Shown here: piece after piece, positions 1-9,826 of the stretch
Numbering within the stretch: the first letter of the stretch is position 1
Layout: every line of letters starts with the position of its first letter
Assembly (NCBI GenBank): GCA_001598975.1
Contig: BBXU01000981.1
Location: 1 to 31,694, forward strand
DNA length: 31,694 nt
Reading direction: 5' to 3'
Source of the DNA: Parachlorella kessleri
Lineage: Eukaryota > Chlorophyta > Trebouxiophyceae > Chlorellales > Chlorellaceae
Program-made: the position numbers and the translations under genes
The notes under the pieces: model-generated
The model's input: the letters and a program-made list of their open reading frames with translations, nothing else
What the model was told of the DNA's origin: nothing
Databases searched by the model: none

Positions 1-626
1 CCAGCCCAGGTGAAGATGAAATAGTGTGCAAGGCTTGTGCTGGGTACCCTTCTACACTAGTGTTGTAGGCCCACTCTATCCTTGGTTTGGGGCTGGCTTA
101 TGCTGGTCCATAACCTCCTCTAGTTGTTTCAGATCTGCCAGCGATTTTGTTCCAAGTCCAGCTGGCGCATGCCAGGTCTCGTTCTTTGAATTTTCGGGGG
201 AGCCGACAGCCACCCTTGTCTTGCTTTCCGCAAGGCGTAAGGTCTCGCTTTCTATAAGGTCATTTTGTCCATGTCGGGTGTTTGTAAAAGTGTGCATGTA
301 GCACTTGTTAGGCACAGCACCAGCCATCACGCTAAACTGGAGGGCGCGAGCTTGAATCCTGCTTTCACTTAGTGAAGCGTGCTGATGCTTCATCGTCCAA
401 GCCATCCCGAGCTTTGAAATCCTGCACAGTATGTGAAATCGCACAGGTCGGTCTTAGCGCCGCCAGCCGTGGGCGCTTCGAAGGCGCGCTACAGGGAAGC
501 TGTCATTACAAGTCAAGGCCGCCCTTTCCGAGAGATGAAAACGACTTCCGCGTTTGCACGAGTTTCAAAGCAAGTCACAGTGTGCCCATCCTGCTGTTCC
601 GGTTGTCGGTAAAGCAATCAACGACC
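1..626. other. 5' flank of the AVT6-like gene, no gene seen
   Basis: No exon with family resemblance or a convincing splice structure is visible on either strand. The stretch probably holds the promoter and 5' UTR of the transporter that starts at 627, but no TATA-like element stands out. The open frames here are short and unlike any family I know. Confidence 0.4.
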
Positions 627-3600
627 ATGGAGGGCACCTCCCAGGTGGAGAGGATAACAGTTGTAACACCTTCTTACGAAGCCAAGGAGGTTAGGTTCCA
701 TGGCGACCGAAGCCCCATGGCCGAGCCACTCCTGACACAGGAGGCTCCCCCCAGGATTGGGTGAGCAGGGCTTCTCCTGACTTGCAGCAGGGGTTGACTG
801 TGACCTGCAACAACAGTAGGTGCACTGAAACGCCATACCTGCAACTAGGTCCAGCCTGGTCAGTAGGAGAGTAGACAACGGAGACCCAAGCCATACCCTT
901 ACTGTCATCTCGCTTGACAGGGAGCTGCCGCCAACTACCAAGGAGTTCCATCGCCACACCCTGCTGGCTGCCGGCGCCAACCTTGCCAAAGCCATCCTAG
1001 GCGTAGGTAAGCACACGTGTATTGCGTACAACGTGCGGGGCGACAGGATCTGGGTCACCCACCTTGCCTGCACGTTACCGCAGGCCGCCTGCGGTAGCTG
1101 TGCCTCCCTTCTGTCAGGCTGCACAGTGCTTGAGAGGCGCTTATGTTTTGCCAAGTACAATGGCGGCTTCAATGCTTTTTACCTTGCAGGCATCTTGGCA
1201 CTGCCTCGGGTGTTCGCCATGCTGGGTATTGGAACCGCATCCATCTTCCTTGCGTTCGTGGCGATCCTCACGTAAGTTGCCCTGTAGGCAGGCTTGCATG
1301 GCTGCGCGAAACCTGGAGGCACTTAGTTGAAAGCATGCAGAACTCCTTAACAAAGAGATAGTGCACCAAGGCTACCTGGGCCCCCCTATTAGCATGTCGG
1401 CAGCTGAATTAGCCAGAACCTGCTGGCACTGGCGTCGCAAAGTGGGGCCTGTAGGGCGTTCTTACCTGCATTTATTGTACGTTCGTTGTGTTGGCAACTT
1501 GGCTGGCGTGAAATGTTTAAGTGCAGGTATGCCTCACTTCACCTTCTCACCAAGGCCACTGCCAGGACTGGGCTGACGACCTACAGGTGTGCCTAGGAGT
1601 GTCACGGCGCTCGGACACGTAGCACTGGGTGCCCCAAGGGAGGGGCGTCATCTACAAGTGGCTTCCGGTGCTGGCTGTAATGTGCAGAACGAGTTGTGCA
1701 TGTGCATAGTAGTGAGGCAGGGTATGTTGCAGCAATCCAGTGCAAGCCTGGTGCACTGGCTTGGCTTGCGAGGCTCGTTCTGTGGCACTGGCTGCGGTCC
1801 ACCAGGGCTGACACCCACCCCGCTAGTTTTTTCCGTCTGTCCTGCAGCGATGTGGTATACCAGCACCTGGGCCTGGTGGGGCAGGTGTTCCTAGACCTGG
1901 CGGTGGTTGTCAACTGCTTCGGTCTCATGATGGTGTACATGATCGTCATCGGCGACGTGCTGGTGGGAGACAGCCACGGCAATGAGGGCCTGCTGTCCGC
2001 CGCCTGCGGCGACCGCCGAATCGTGCTGGCGGTGGTGACGCTCCTGGTGCTGGCGCCCATGCTGTCGGCCAGGTGGGTAGGGGGTCTTTTTTGGTGTATG
2101 GGCAGCTTTCTTGAGGAGACAGCGCATAGTGCCTTGCAGAAAGCGTATGCTACCTGAAATAGTATGCCACCTGAAAGCATACTGGAGGGTGCAGCCTGTG
2201 CATCCAGCCATGCCCTGCCCCCACATGAAGGCAGTAGTTGTACATCCCTGCAACAGGTCTTCACCTCACAGCCGGCACCGCGAGCGTGGTGTCCGCATGC
2301 TAAAGGCGGCGGCCATGTGCAGCGAGAGTCTGGTTGTCTTGCACGCGCGGCAGGCAGCTGCAAGGGACACGCAGCTTGCGAGGGCTGGGTGGGGGCTGTG
2401 AGGGGCGCAAGGGCCGGGAAGACCGCCAGCCAGCGCAGTCTTGCACCCTGGTGAGCCCCGGCTGTGCGTGTGAGAGAGATACGTGTTGCCCTGCTTGCAC
2501 GCAGGAATGTGCGCTCGGCCACCGCTGCGTCCGCGCTTGGCGTGACCGCCATCGTCATCTGGGCCGTCGTCAGCCTGCTGCTCTTTGGCGTGGCCTGGAG
2601 CAACGGCCAAGTGCACCACATGAACTGGTGAGCGGGGGCTGAGTTGACTCGAGGACGGGGTGACAGGCACGCCTTTGGGATATGGTGGGAGGTGTGTGGT
2701 AGGTGGGATGTTAATGGTTGGCCAGTGTGGTCGGGGAGTACATGGAACTGAGCTGACGTGCTAGTCCAGCAGGCCCCAGTAGGGCAGCAGCAGTCACCTT
2801 TGGAAAGGGTGCTAGTGGAGTGGCAGACAGGCGCAAGGGGCCAGGCTAGCAAGGACACCCAGGTATGGGAGCAGCATGGGTTAATGTTCCTTGGTTGTGC
2901 TCCCATGCAGGTGGCCGCACGGCCAGGTGGTCAAGGGGGGCGGCTTTGAGAAGGTCGTCCAGGTGGGTGGGTGCATGGGGGCCCAGCAGTGGCTGATGCG
3001 CCGCGCAATGTGCCCTTTGACTTTTCGAGGCATGCAGCTCTGACTTTTCAAGGCATGCAGCTTGCTGTTTGGCCAAGTGTCAAGGGTCAGGAACGCGCCA
3101 GGGGCGCTGCTGCTGTTTAATCACCCATCAAGCTGCACCGGCGGAGGTGGGGGGGGTTAGAAGCGTACGGGCCAGCCTCCCAGTTGCACATGTGTGTTTG
3201 TTCTCTACCGCCATGACATCAAGATAGGGGCTCTGCAGAACAGGCGGTGCTGATATACACACACTGAGTTGCAGGTTGCGGCCACCCTCCCCATCATCGT
3301 GGTGGCTTTCATCTGCCAGATGGCGCTCCACCCAGCGGTGAGTAAGGCGTGACGCGCGGCACCCATGTGTGTTATCTGCAAGGGGATGGTCTCGCCAACC
3401 CGTCTGTGTTATCTGCAAGGGAATGGTCTCGCCAGCTCGCCGCTAGTGCTAAGTGGGCCATGTGGCCGACAGGCAGGGCCGGTGCTGCGACAAGCAAAGC
3501 CTCCCAGCTGTTGTCCTTTCTTGCCCCTCGTACGTGTCACTGCCACCATTGTACACGTGCCTTTGCCCCCACCCTTGCTGACCTGTGCTGCCCGCCCGGC

Positions 3601-5712
3601 CAGCTAGCAGCTGCAGCTGGCGTGGCAGCGAGCCGGACGCTCGCCAAGGCTCGCACCACCAGCGCACTAGTGATTGCTGCTGCGCCGCCATCCCATTCCT
3701 CACCCGCCAATCTACTGGCCTGACTGTGCTGCCCTGCCCCGGCTTGGGTGCTGCAGCTGCGCGGCGTGGCGTACCTGCGTGAGGCTCACATCAACAGCGT
3801 GAACACCGTGGCCCTGTCGCTATCCGCCGCCGCCTTCCTGCTCATCTCCGTGTCCTGCTACGGCGTGTTTGGCGGGAAGGGCATCGAGGCCGACGTGCTG
3901 CGCAACTTCACGGTCGACGCCCTGCAGCCGCTGGTGTGGACGGAGGTGGCCCAGGCCGGTGAGTCGTCGGGCGCCAGCCCCGCCAGCAGGTGCCGTGCGG
4001 GGTGCAGGTAGAATGCCAGTTGCCTTGCAAGCTGCTAGATGCACAGGCGTGGGAACTGTACGTGGCTGTGCTGTGTTATGGTGACGCGCTGGCATGGGCG
4101 GGGATGAGGCGGCCTGGCGGAAGGTTGTCTCGTGGTGTTCTGTGGCAGAAGAACCTGGGGACGCCTGCACTTGCATCGCTGGCGGCAACAGAGGAGGCTG
4201 TGCAGTGCAGCTCCGGCCGTACCACGAGCATCCATCCTGCGGACAAGGTGCGTGTGGTTCGGGTGCATGAAGAGGCTGGGGGTGGCCACACTGCTGAGCT
4301 GTGCTGCCCTGCCTGCCTGCCTGCCTGCCTGCAGGCTTCATGACTGTGCGCCTGGCGTTCCTCATCAGCCTGCTGGCCACCTTCCCCCTCCAGATGACCC
4401 CCTTCCGCGACTCCCTCTGGAAGCTGCTCTTCCGCCAGGAGCTGCAGGCAAGGACAGCCTCACTAAACCGGCACCTGCGCTTGTCTGGCTGGCAGACCGC
4501 TGACAGAGATGTGTGCAAGGTCCAGCTGTGTGAATATGTGCAAGTCGGCCATGCACATGCCAGACAGCGGCAGTGGCGAGAGTGGTGCTATCCAACCATG
4601 CCTCACCGCTGCTACGGCTTACAAAGGCGCTTTTCGCTGCGGAGCCCTGGAGTCCGGCGCCTGACGCACACTAGGCACGGCCTTGCCCTGGTGGCTTGAG
4701 CAAGCTGTGGTACTGGCTACAAAACGCTGTCGTGCTGCGCTGTGCTCTGCAGGGGCCCGGGTTTTGGCTGGTGACCTACCTGTCGCTGGTGTGTGTGTAC
4801 CTGGCCGCCTCCGCCATCACATCCATCTGGGAGCCGCTCATGATCATCGGCTCCACCGCAGGTAAGGCGCTCGCAAGATTGATTGAGAATAATGGCCTAG
4901 CTAGTGCTGCTAGGGTATTCTCTGTTCGGTTTCTGTTTGTTGTCTATTGCGTTGAGCCGCCGCGGCACGGATTTTTGCGTTCACTGTAAACAGTCCCAGG
5001 GGTCTTGACGTGGTCAAAAAGTGGCTGTGGCTGGGGCTCACCTTGGATTAAGCTAACATGGCAGTTGTAGTCATAGGCCTGTCGGCAATTAGGCATTGTT
5101 GTTGACGAGTGGGCAGCTTCGCCATGGAGCTGCGACGTGCAAGGCTGCCATGCCATGGGATCACGACCATATCCTTATATTACAACTTCGATATATTATA
5201 TATATTATGTACCAGGGTGTCCCTATATGTAAATCAATATACCAACCTCACCCTGCAGGTGTGCTGGTGGCGTTTGTGTTCCCTGGGGCGCTGGGCATGG
5301 CCATGGGCGAGGAACTCACCGAGTCTACCACCTCACGCACCTCCCGGGGCATCACTGGGGCGGTCCTCATCATCGTGGGCATCGTCATCGGTAAGGGCTC
5401 CGCCCCCTGCCTAGTTGGTCTGCTGGACCGTTGTCTGTCTGTGTGGCAGCCTGCGCAGTGTTGCGGACACCAGACTGCATGTGGTTGCTTGGCAGGGGTT
5501 GCTAGTGGTTGGCGACAGACTGCGCTTGTTCAGGGAGGGTGCTGGCAGTGCTGGCTCCCAGGTGTGCTGCGTGGCCACCATGCTTTTGCTGACCAGTCGG
5601 CGGCGGCGGGTGTTTGCCACCCGAGCCAAGGAGTGCTGGCTGCCTTGCTGATCCCGCAGGTCTGGCGGGCATCATCCGTGTGATTGCGTACAACGACCCT
5701 CTGGCTGGCTAA
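627..5712 (+). CDS. AVT6/SLC38-like amino acid transporter (AAAP family), 12 exons
   Basis: Exons: 627-760, 921-1006, 1190-1271, 1848-2072, 2505-2627, 2911-2962, 3275-3337, 3757-3958, 4335-4447, 4753-4861, 5259-5390, 5660-5712. They total 1374 nt and close in frame as 457 residues. The start ATG has a purine/G context (ACGACCATGG). An approximately 50-residue polar N-terminus contains an acidic dileucine-like MAEPLL. It is followed by the AAAP first helix (GANLAKAILGVGILALP), then VYMIVIGDVLVGD and AFICQMALHP, which match the plant AVT6 / animal SLC38 branch. About 11 hydrophobic segments follow to the C-terminus. The family moves neutral or acidic amino acids across vacuolar or plasma membranes with a cation gradient; the substrate cannot be read here. 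Intron 9 has a GC donor (CAG|GCAAGG at 4448). About 20 residues normally present after helix 2 are missing between exons 3 and 4; a candidate 72-nt exon is listed separately. Confidence 0.9.
1455..1526 (+). other. Candidate extra or cassette exon of the AVT6-like gene
   Basis: This 72-nt stretch lies in the 576-nt intron between exons 3 and 4. It has an AG before it (CTGTAG), a GT after it (AG|GTATGC), no stop, and entry and exit phases that both match (phase 2 in, phase 2 out). Including it gives 481 residues. It encodes a segment with FIVR placed like the FLMR of plant AVT6 proteins, exactly where the 12-exon model lacks residues. The acceptor has a poor pyrimidine tract, so it may be optional or wrong. 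Confidence 0.45.
3018..3063 (+). repeat. Tandem duplication, 23-nt unit x2, in an intron
   Basis: Two adjacent 23-nt copies (3018-3040 and 3041-3063) differ at only two positions. Both contain TTTTC followed by AGGCATGCAGCT. They lie in intron 6 of the AVT6-like gene. Confidence 0.85.
3368..3434 (+). repeat. Near-perfect 30-nt direct repeat in an intron
   Basis: Copies at 3368-3397 and 3405-3434 share 29 of 30 bases, with a 37-nt period. Each begins TGTGTTATCTGCAAGG and ends ATGGTCTCGCCA. They lie just inside intron 7 of the transporter gene, soon after the donor at 3338. Confidence 0.85.
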
Positions 5713-6345
5713 ATGGCATGCTGTCAGGCCGGTGAGGTTTCAGAGTGCACAGCAGGTGCCGCTCCAGCCGATGCTGTGTGTAAACCACAATGAAGGAGAC
5801 TCCTTGGACCCACGCAGAAGGCTGACGCCTGATGCTGGGTAGTAGGTATGTTTTGAGCCTGTTCACAGTGTCTTATAACCTTTCCGTGTAGGCATGTTAT
5901 TACTGACGCTTACCCTGCACCCGTCGTGGCGTGCTTTTCCTCTACCAGGATATGGGTACGGAGATATGCTTGGCTTAAAATATCCTCTGTTGATGCGTGA
6001 TGGCTTGCCGTAGGCAGTGCAAGCACGGTTGGCTAGCAATAATGCCTCCAATGCTGCCATGATGCTATGGTGTATATATGTGGCCTTTCCATGATAGCTT
6101 GCCAGCTGTGCATTGCAATTTTGTTTGTAGCGCTTGTAAACCGCAACGTGAGACGTACACTCGAAGGAACCATATCTGATGGGTCCCCACCCTTGGCAGA
6201 GCAATATTGAAGAGGTACCTGCAAGGAAAACTTGCACCGTAGATGAAGTCAACCTGAGGAAGAGTTGCGGAAGGTGCAAACAAGCAACGCATACCCTGCC
6301 ACCAAAGACATGCCATTACTATGGAATGATGTGTCTATTTTCTAT
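5713..6345 (+). other. 3' UTR of the AVT6-like gene and convergent junction
   Basis: No coding exon is visible. TGTAA poly(A)-type signals occur on the plus strand at 5779-5783 and 6135-6139. The second would give a 3' UTR of about 420 nt. The stretch then meets the 3' UTR of the convergent SLC35F gene. Confidence 0.5.
6135..6139 (+). terminator. TGTAA poly(A) signal candidate, AVT6-like gene
   Basis: TGTAA lies 423 nt past the stop codon. An earlier copy at 5779-5783 is an alternative. UGUAA is the known chlorophyte polyadenylation signal; its use at this position is inferred. Confidence 0.45.
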
Positions 6346-6350
6346 TTACA
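6346..6350 (-). terminator. TGTAA poly(A) signal candidate, SLC35F-like gene
   Basis: TTACA on the plus strand reads TGTAA on the minus strand. It lies about 320 nt beyond the stop codon at 6668, the same distance seen for other genes in the window. Confidence 0.5.
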
Positions 6351-6371
6351 ATGGAGAACCAGCTATCTTTA

Positions 6372-6485
6372 TAACAAGTATCTTTTAGCTTTTTTAGTAA
6401 AACGTACAGAGTAAAAAAGACCATGGATAAAATGGATAATAATAAATACACATTTTTTATTAAAAAACAAAAAAACAAAATTATG
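6372..6485. other. AT-rich island in the 3' UTR of the SLC35F-like gene
   Basis: About 110 nt made almost wholly of A and T runs, in strong contrast to the GC-rich surroundings. It lies between the SLC35F-like stop codon and its likely poly(A) signal. It could be UTR regulatory sequence, a decayed poly(A) tail of an insertion, or a small organelle-derived insert. Nothing in it identifies which. Confidence 0.7.
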
Positions 6486-6667
6486 CCATGTGACAGCATG
6501 AGGTTAGACAGAGTACGGCAGGGCCAGCTGGGTCAATTGGCAAATCCCAAGAGTAGGGAAACTGCAAACAATCATGAATGCTGCAAACAACAGTGAAAGT
6601 CACATGCGACTCAAACTTGAACTCAGCCCTGCGCAACTGTATGTCACAAGCTCAAGCTGCTACGCAC

Positions 6668-9463
6668 TTAAAACTCCATGTGATGCGCGCCAGGGCTCTC
6701 TATCCCAAATCGCTGCTGCTCCTCAGCAGGCATAGCAGCTCCCCGGGGAAACGCAACCACCCTCAGCAGCGGCAACCGCATGGCTGCGACGTCCTGCTCC
6801 GAATGCAGCACCTCACTGGAACTGCTACAACCCTCGCCCTCTGCAGCAGCTTCCCGCCAGGCCTCCTGCCCTGAACCTGCCCCACCGCTAACGCCGCTGC
6901 AGCTTGCGCCCTGCTGCTGCCTGCCAAGCCCACGCGGACGCGGGTGCGGCCCTCCCAACCTGGAACCAAGGCCAGCCAGCAGCGGGCGCGGCTCGCAGTC
7001 TCCCCCTGCACCGCCGCCTGCCATGCTGCCAGGCTGTTCGTCACACTCTGGCGCTGGGCAAGTGAGCCTAGCGTCTGCACAGTTTCCAGCGAGGCCTAGC
7101 AAGTGACTGCCTTCTTCAGCAGCCTCCTCTGAGGAGGGCTCCCCCTTGCCCAAGACCGTTTCTCGCAGCGACCCCTCGTCTTGCTCCTGCTGCGGCACTG
7201 TCTGCCACTGGTGCTGGGGCGGCTGCTGCCAGTGCTGGCCCTGCCCCTTGCCGCCTGTGTCAAGTCCACGCTCCCAGCTATCACTGTCCAGGGCGGCAGG
7301 GCTGCCACGGCTGTAGACGTCCCCGCTCCGGGTGTACAGCACGATTCCGACCGCCACAAAGGCAAACGCCAGGGCGAAGAAAGTGAAGGAGTGGCCGTCA
7401 AACCCTCCTGCAAGCAAAACACAATAGAGAGCCAGTGAGTGTGCTGCAGAGTACAGGGTTACGTGCAAGTGCCCAGAGCCAAACAGCTTGTGCACTAAGC
7501 AGCCGCCAGCCTACCCGCAGGCAGCCTACCACTTGAACATCTCAGGCTGGCCCCCAACAGCAGGGGCAGCCCACGCCAGCTAGCTTGCACCTTCACGAGT
7601 GCACAGCACTGCCCCTTGGCCGTCCTACACTCAGCACCGCACCGCACAGAACAGGGGCACTCCCGGGCCGCAAGTCGGCTGCTCGTGCCCGCCCCACACG
7701 CACCAAACAGCAGCAGCCTGGCCAGCGCGGTCCACAGGTCCGAGGTCAGGAGCGACAGGTTGAGCAGCGCGGCGCCGCCCCACTGCAGCTGGTAGGGCAC
7801 CAGGGAGTAGAAGGCAAACATGGAGAGGCCAAAGCCCAGGAAGGGCAGCAGCGCGGCGGGGGACCAGTGCGCGGCGGCCAGCGTGTGCAGCTCCAGGGGC
7901 AGACCCTGCAGCCGGCCGGCAACAAGGTGCGGTCCAGATGTCATGTGGAAGACTTGCTTGGAAGATGTATGTCGCGATTGTACATCTGTACATCTTAACA
8001 TGCTGCCTAAATGGGTGGCCCCCAGGGTTCGATGAGATGGGTGCTGAGGCCTCGGCAACTTGTCTGGGGTACCCCATGCCAGCGCAGTCACGAAAAAGGC
8101 TGTGGTATTGTAGGCTGTGGTACTCACTGCCGGGCAGCCCTACCTGCATGAGGCTCCAAAGCATGCCAAACGCGCCCTGCATCGCCAACAGCTCCTGGAC
8201 TGGCACGTCCCCTGCACCAGCACGGCACCCGGGCAGGCGTTACACTGCACTTGTCCATTCCCAGCGGTACCGAGGCGCACGCTCACCAGGGCAGCGGCAG
8301 CAGCAGCCATGCTGTGGCAGCCATCCCAGGCCCACAGCCATCACCCCTGGCGCCCTGCAGGTACCAACTCTAGCCGAGCAGGGTGCACAGCAAGCCAGCA
8401 GGCATCCTGTTGTCACCGTCCACTCACCCAGAAGCCACTCTGCCACCACGTTACATGCAGCGTACAGCGTGGCCCCCAGCAGCACCAGCGCATCTCCCAG
8501 CCAAGCCCGCCCGGGGCCCTGCCCTGCGCTGCCCCCGCTGCGGTCTGACAGGACGAGGATGGATAGCCCCGCTAGGCAGACGGCCGCGCCGGCATAATGG
8601 CCTGACCGATAGCGGGCGCCCAGCACCACCGCCGACAGCACCACTGCCATGGGGATGGTGAAGCAGTCCAGCAGAGTGACAGAAGTGAGGGAGGTAAAGC
8701 GGTACGCCAGTACCTGCACAGCCACAAATCAAAATAATGATACTAGTCCTTTGCATGAACGCAGGCCTCGCGGTGGGTTCCACGGCTGGAATGTGACCTG
8801 CACCATGGCAGATAACAGACCAAGCACATCCACTTGATGTGTAACTACTGCCAGGCTTGTCCTTTTAACACGCTCGCCTGGCCAGGCAAGAAGCTCGAAA
8901 GCCCTCCTTGCCAGAAACAACAAGTGTGAAGTTGGACACTGAACACCATCAGCCTTCACTAAGCCCACAAAACCATGCCAGCAACTCACCAGACAATAGT
9001 TAGCCTCCACATCCAGCAGGCCCAGCAGCGCATAACACCACCAGGGCTTGGACAGTGACGTGGCCTTGCGCCCCCAGAGCAGGTAGGTGCCGTAGGCAGC
9101 TGCCAGGAGGGCATAGTTCAATGTGGACTGAAGTGTTGGGGCTGAGATACCCTGCAGACATAAGGCACTGGACTGGGGGCTTGCGCACGTGCCGGGGCGT
9201 CTCCGGTTGGCACAGGTGACACACGCACGAGGCCAGCACAGGGTTGCATCACGGACTGCAGCTAGAAGACCTGTGCAGCAAGTCTGGGCTGCAAATACTT
9301 ATAAGTGTTTTGACAGGGCATCAGCAGTGGTCAGAAGAACCCCTACTTTTGGTTGTCAGGTGCCCACCTCGTTGGCAAGGAACGTGGAGGTGGTGGCTGT
9401 GACTGCTATGAGGAAAGACAAGAGCTGCCCAAGAGTTACCGCCAGGACCAGTTGGCGCCGCAT
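6668..9463 (-). CDS. SLC35F (DUF914) drug/metabolite-superfamily transporter, 6 exons
   Basis: Exons in coding order: 9463-9368, 9151-8990, 8713-8428, 8211-8144, 7905-7704, 7407-6668. They total 1554 nt and close in frame as 517 residues. Family hallmarks appear in order. GQLLSFLIAVTATTSTFLA lies in helix 1, and PTLQSTLNY precedes helix 2. LLGLLDVEANYCLVLAYR and LTSVTLLDCFTIP are the most typical SLC35F1/F2 stretches. GHYAGAAVCLAGLSILVLSD, a helix rich in LYAACNVVAE, and an EXXAMQGAFGMLWS helix follow. About ten membrane helices span residues 8-295. The last exon then adds a polar tail of about 220 residues rich in Gly, Gln, Ser and Glu. Family members sit in endomembrane or plasma membranes; substrates are mostly unknown, although human members have been linked to queuine and other small molecules. 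The gene is convergent with the AVT6-like gene and divergent from the VASt-DysF gene. Confidence 0.92.
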
Positions 9464-9826
9464 GACGCAAAGCAGGTCAAGTTGGGCTCAAGCTAGTCTA
9501 AGGGCTCCCAGGAGACTGCATGCATGTTTCAGGAAGTTTTTCTGAGCGCACCCCTATACTATATGTATCACACATTCCAATTTCCATGCGACACGGTAAC
9601 AGAACATAAGCTCATCAGGTAGCACAGCACCCCCGTTAGCACGGGCTGACCTGGCGTTCAGGTAATAATAACCCGTAAACCAGGCTAGTGGTCGCCATTA
9701 CCATAATTACTTGCTTGAAATCTGTCTACAACCCGTTCTTGCTTGGGCGCGAGGGCAAGTCAGAAGTTAGGACTGATCGAACTTCACCGAAGCGGCATGG
9801 GCTCCTTGGCTTGGTGATCAGCTCAG
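9464..9826. promoter_or_regulatory. Shared divergent promoter region
   Basis: Only 363 nt separate the start codons of the minus-strand SLC35F-like gene and the plus-strand VASt-DysF gene, so both promoters and both 5' UTRs must fit here. A TATA-like stretch (CTATACTATATG, about 9554-9565) and further AT-rich sequence (9661-9675, 9698-9712) stand out. No specific binding site is recognised. Confidence 0.6.

Noticed and set aside
330..420. tRNA-like TTGAATCC loop
   Set aside because: No matching acceptor, D or anticodon stems could be drawn around it.
1602..2906. 434-codon open frame on the minus strand
   Set aside because: It runs across introns and antisense to well-supported transporter exons, with no recognisable domain.
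4305..4334. CTGC tetranucleotide run as a microsatellite of interest
   Set aside because: It is the pyrimidine-rich end of intron 8 of the transporter, directly before the acceptor; a short run with an ordinary splice role.
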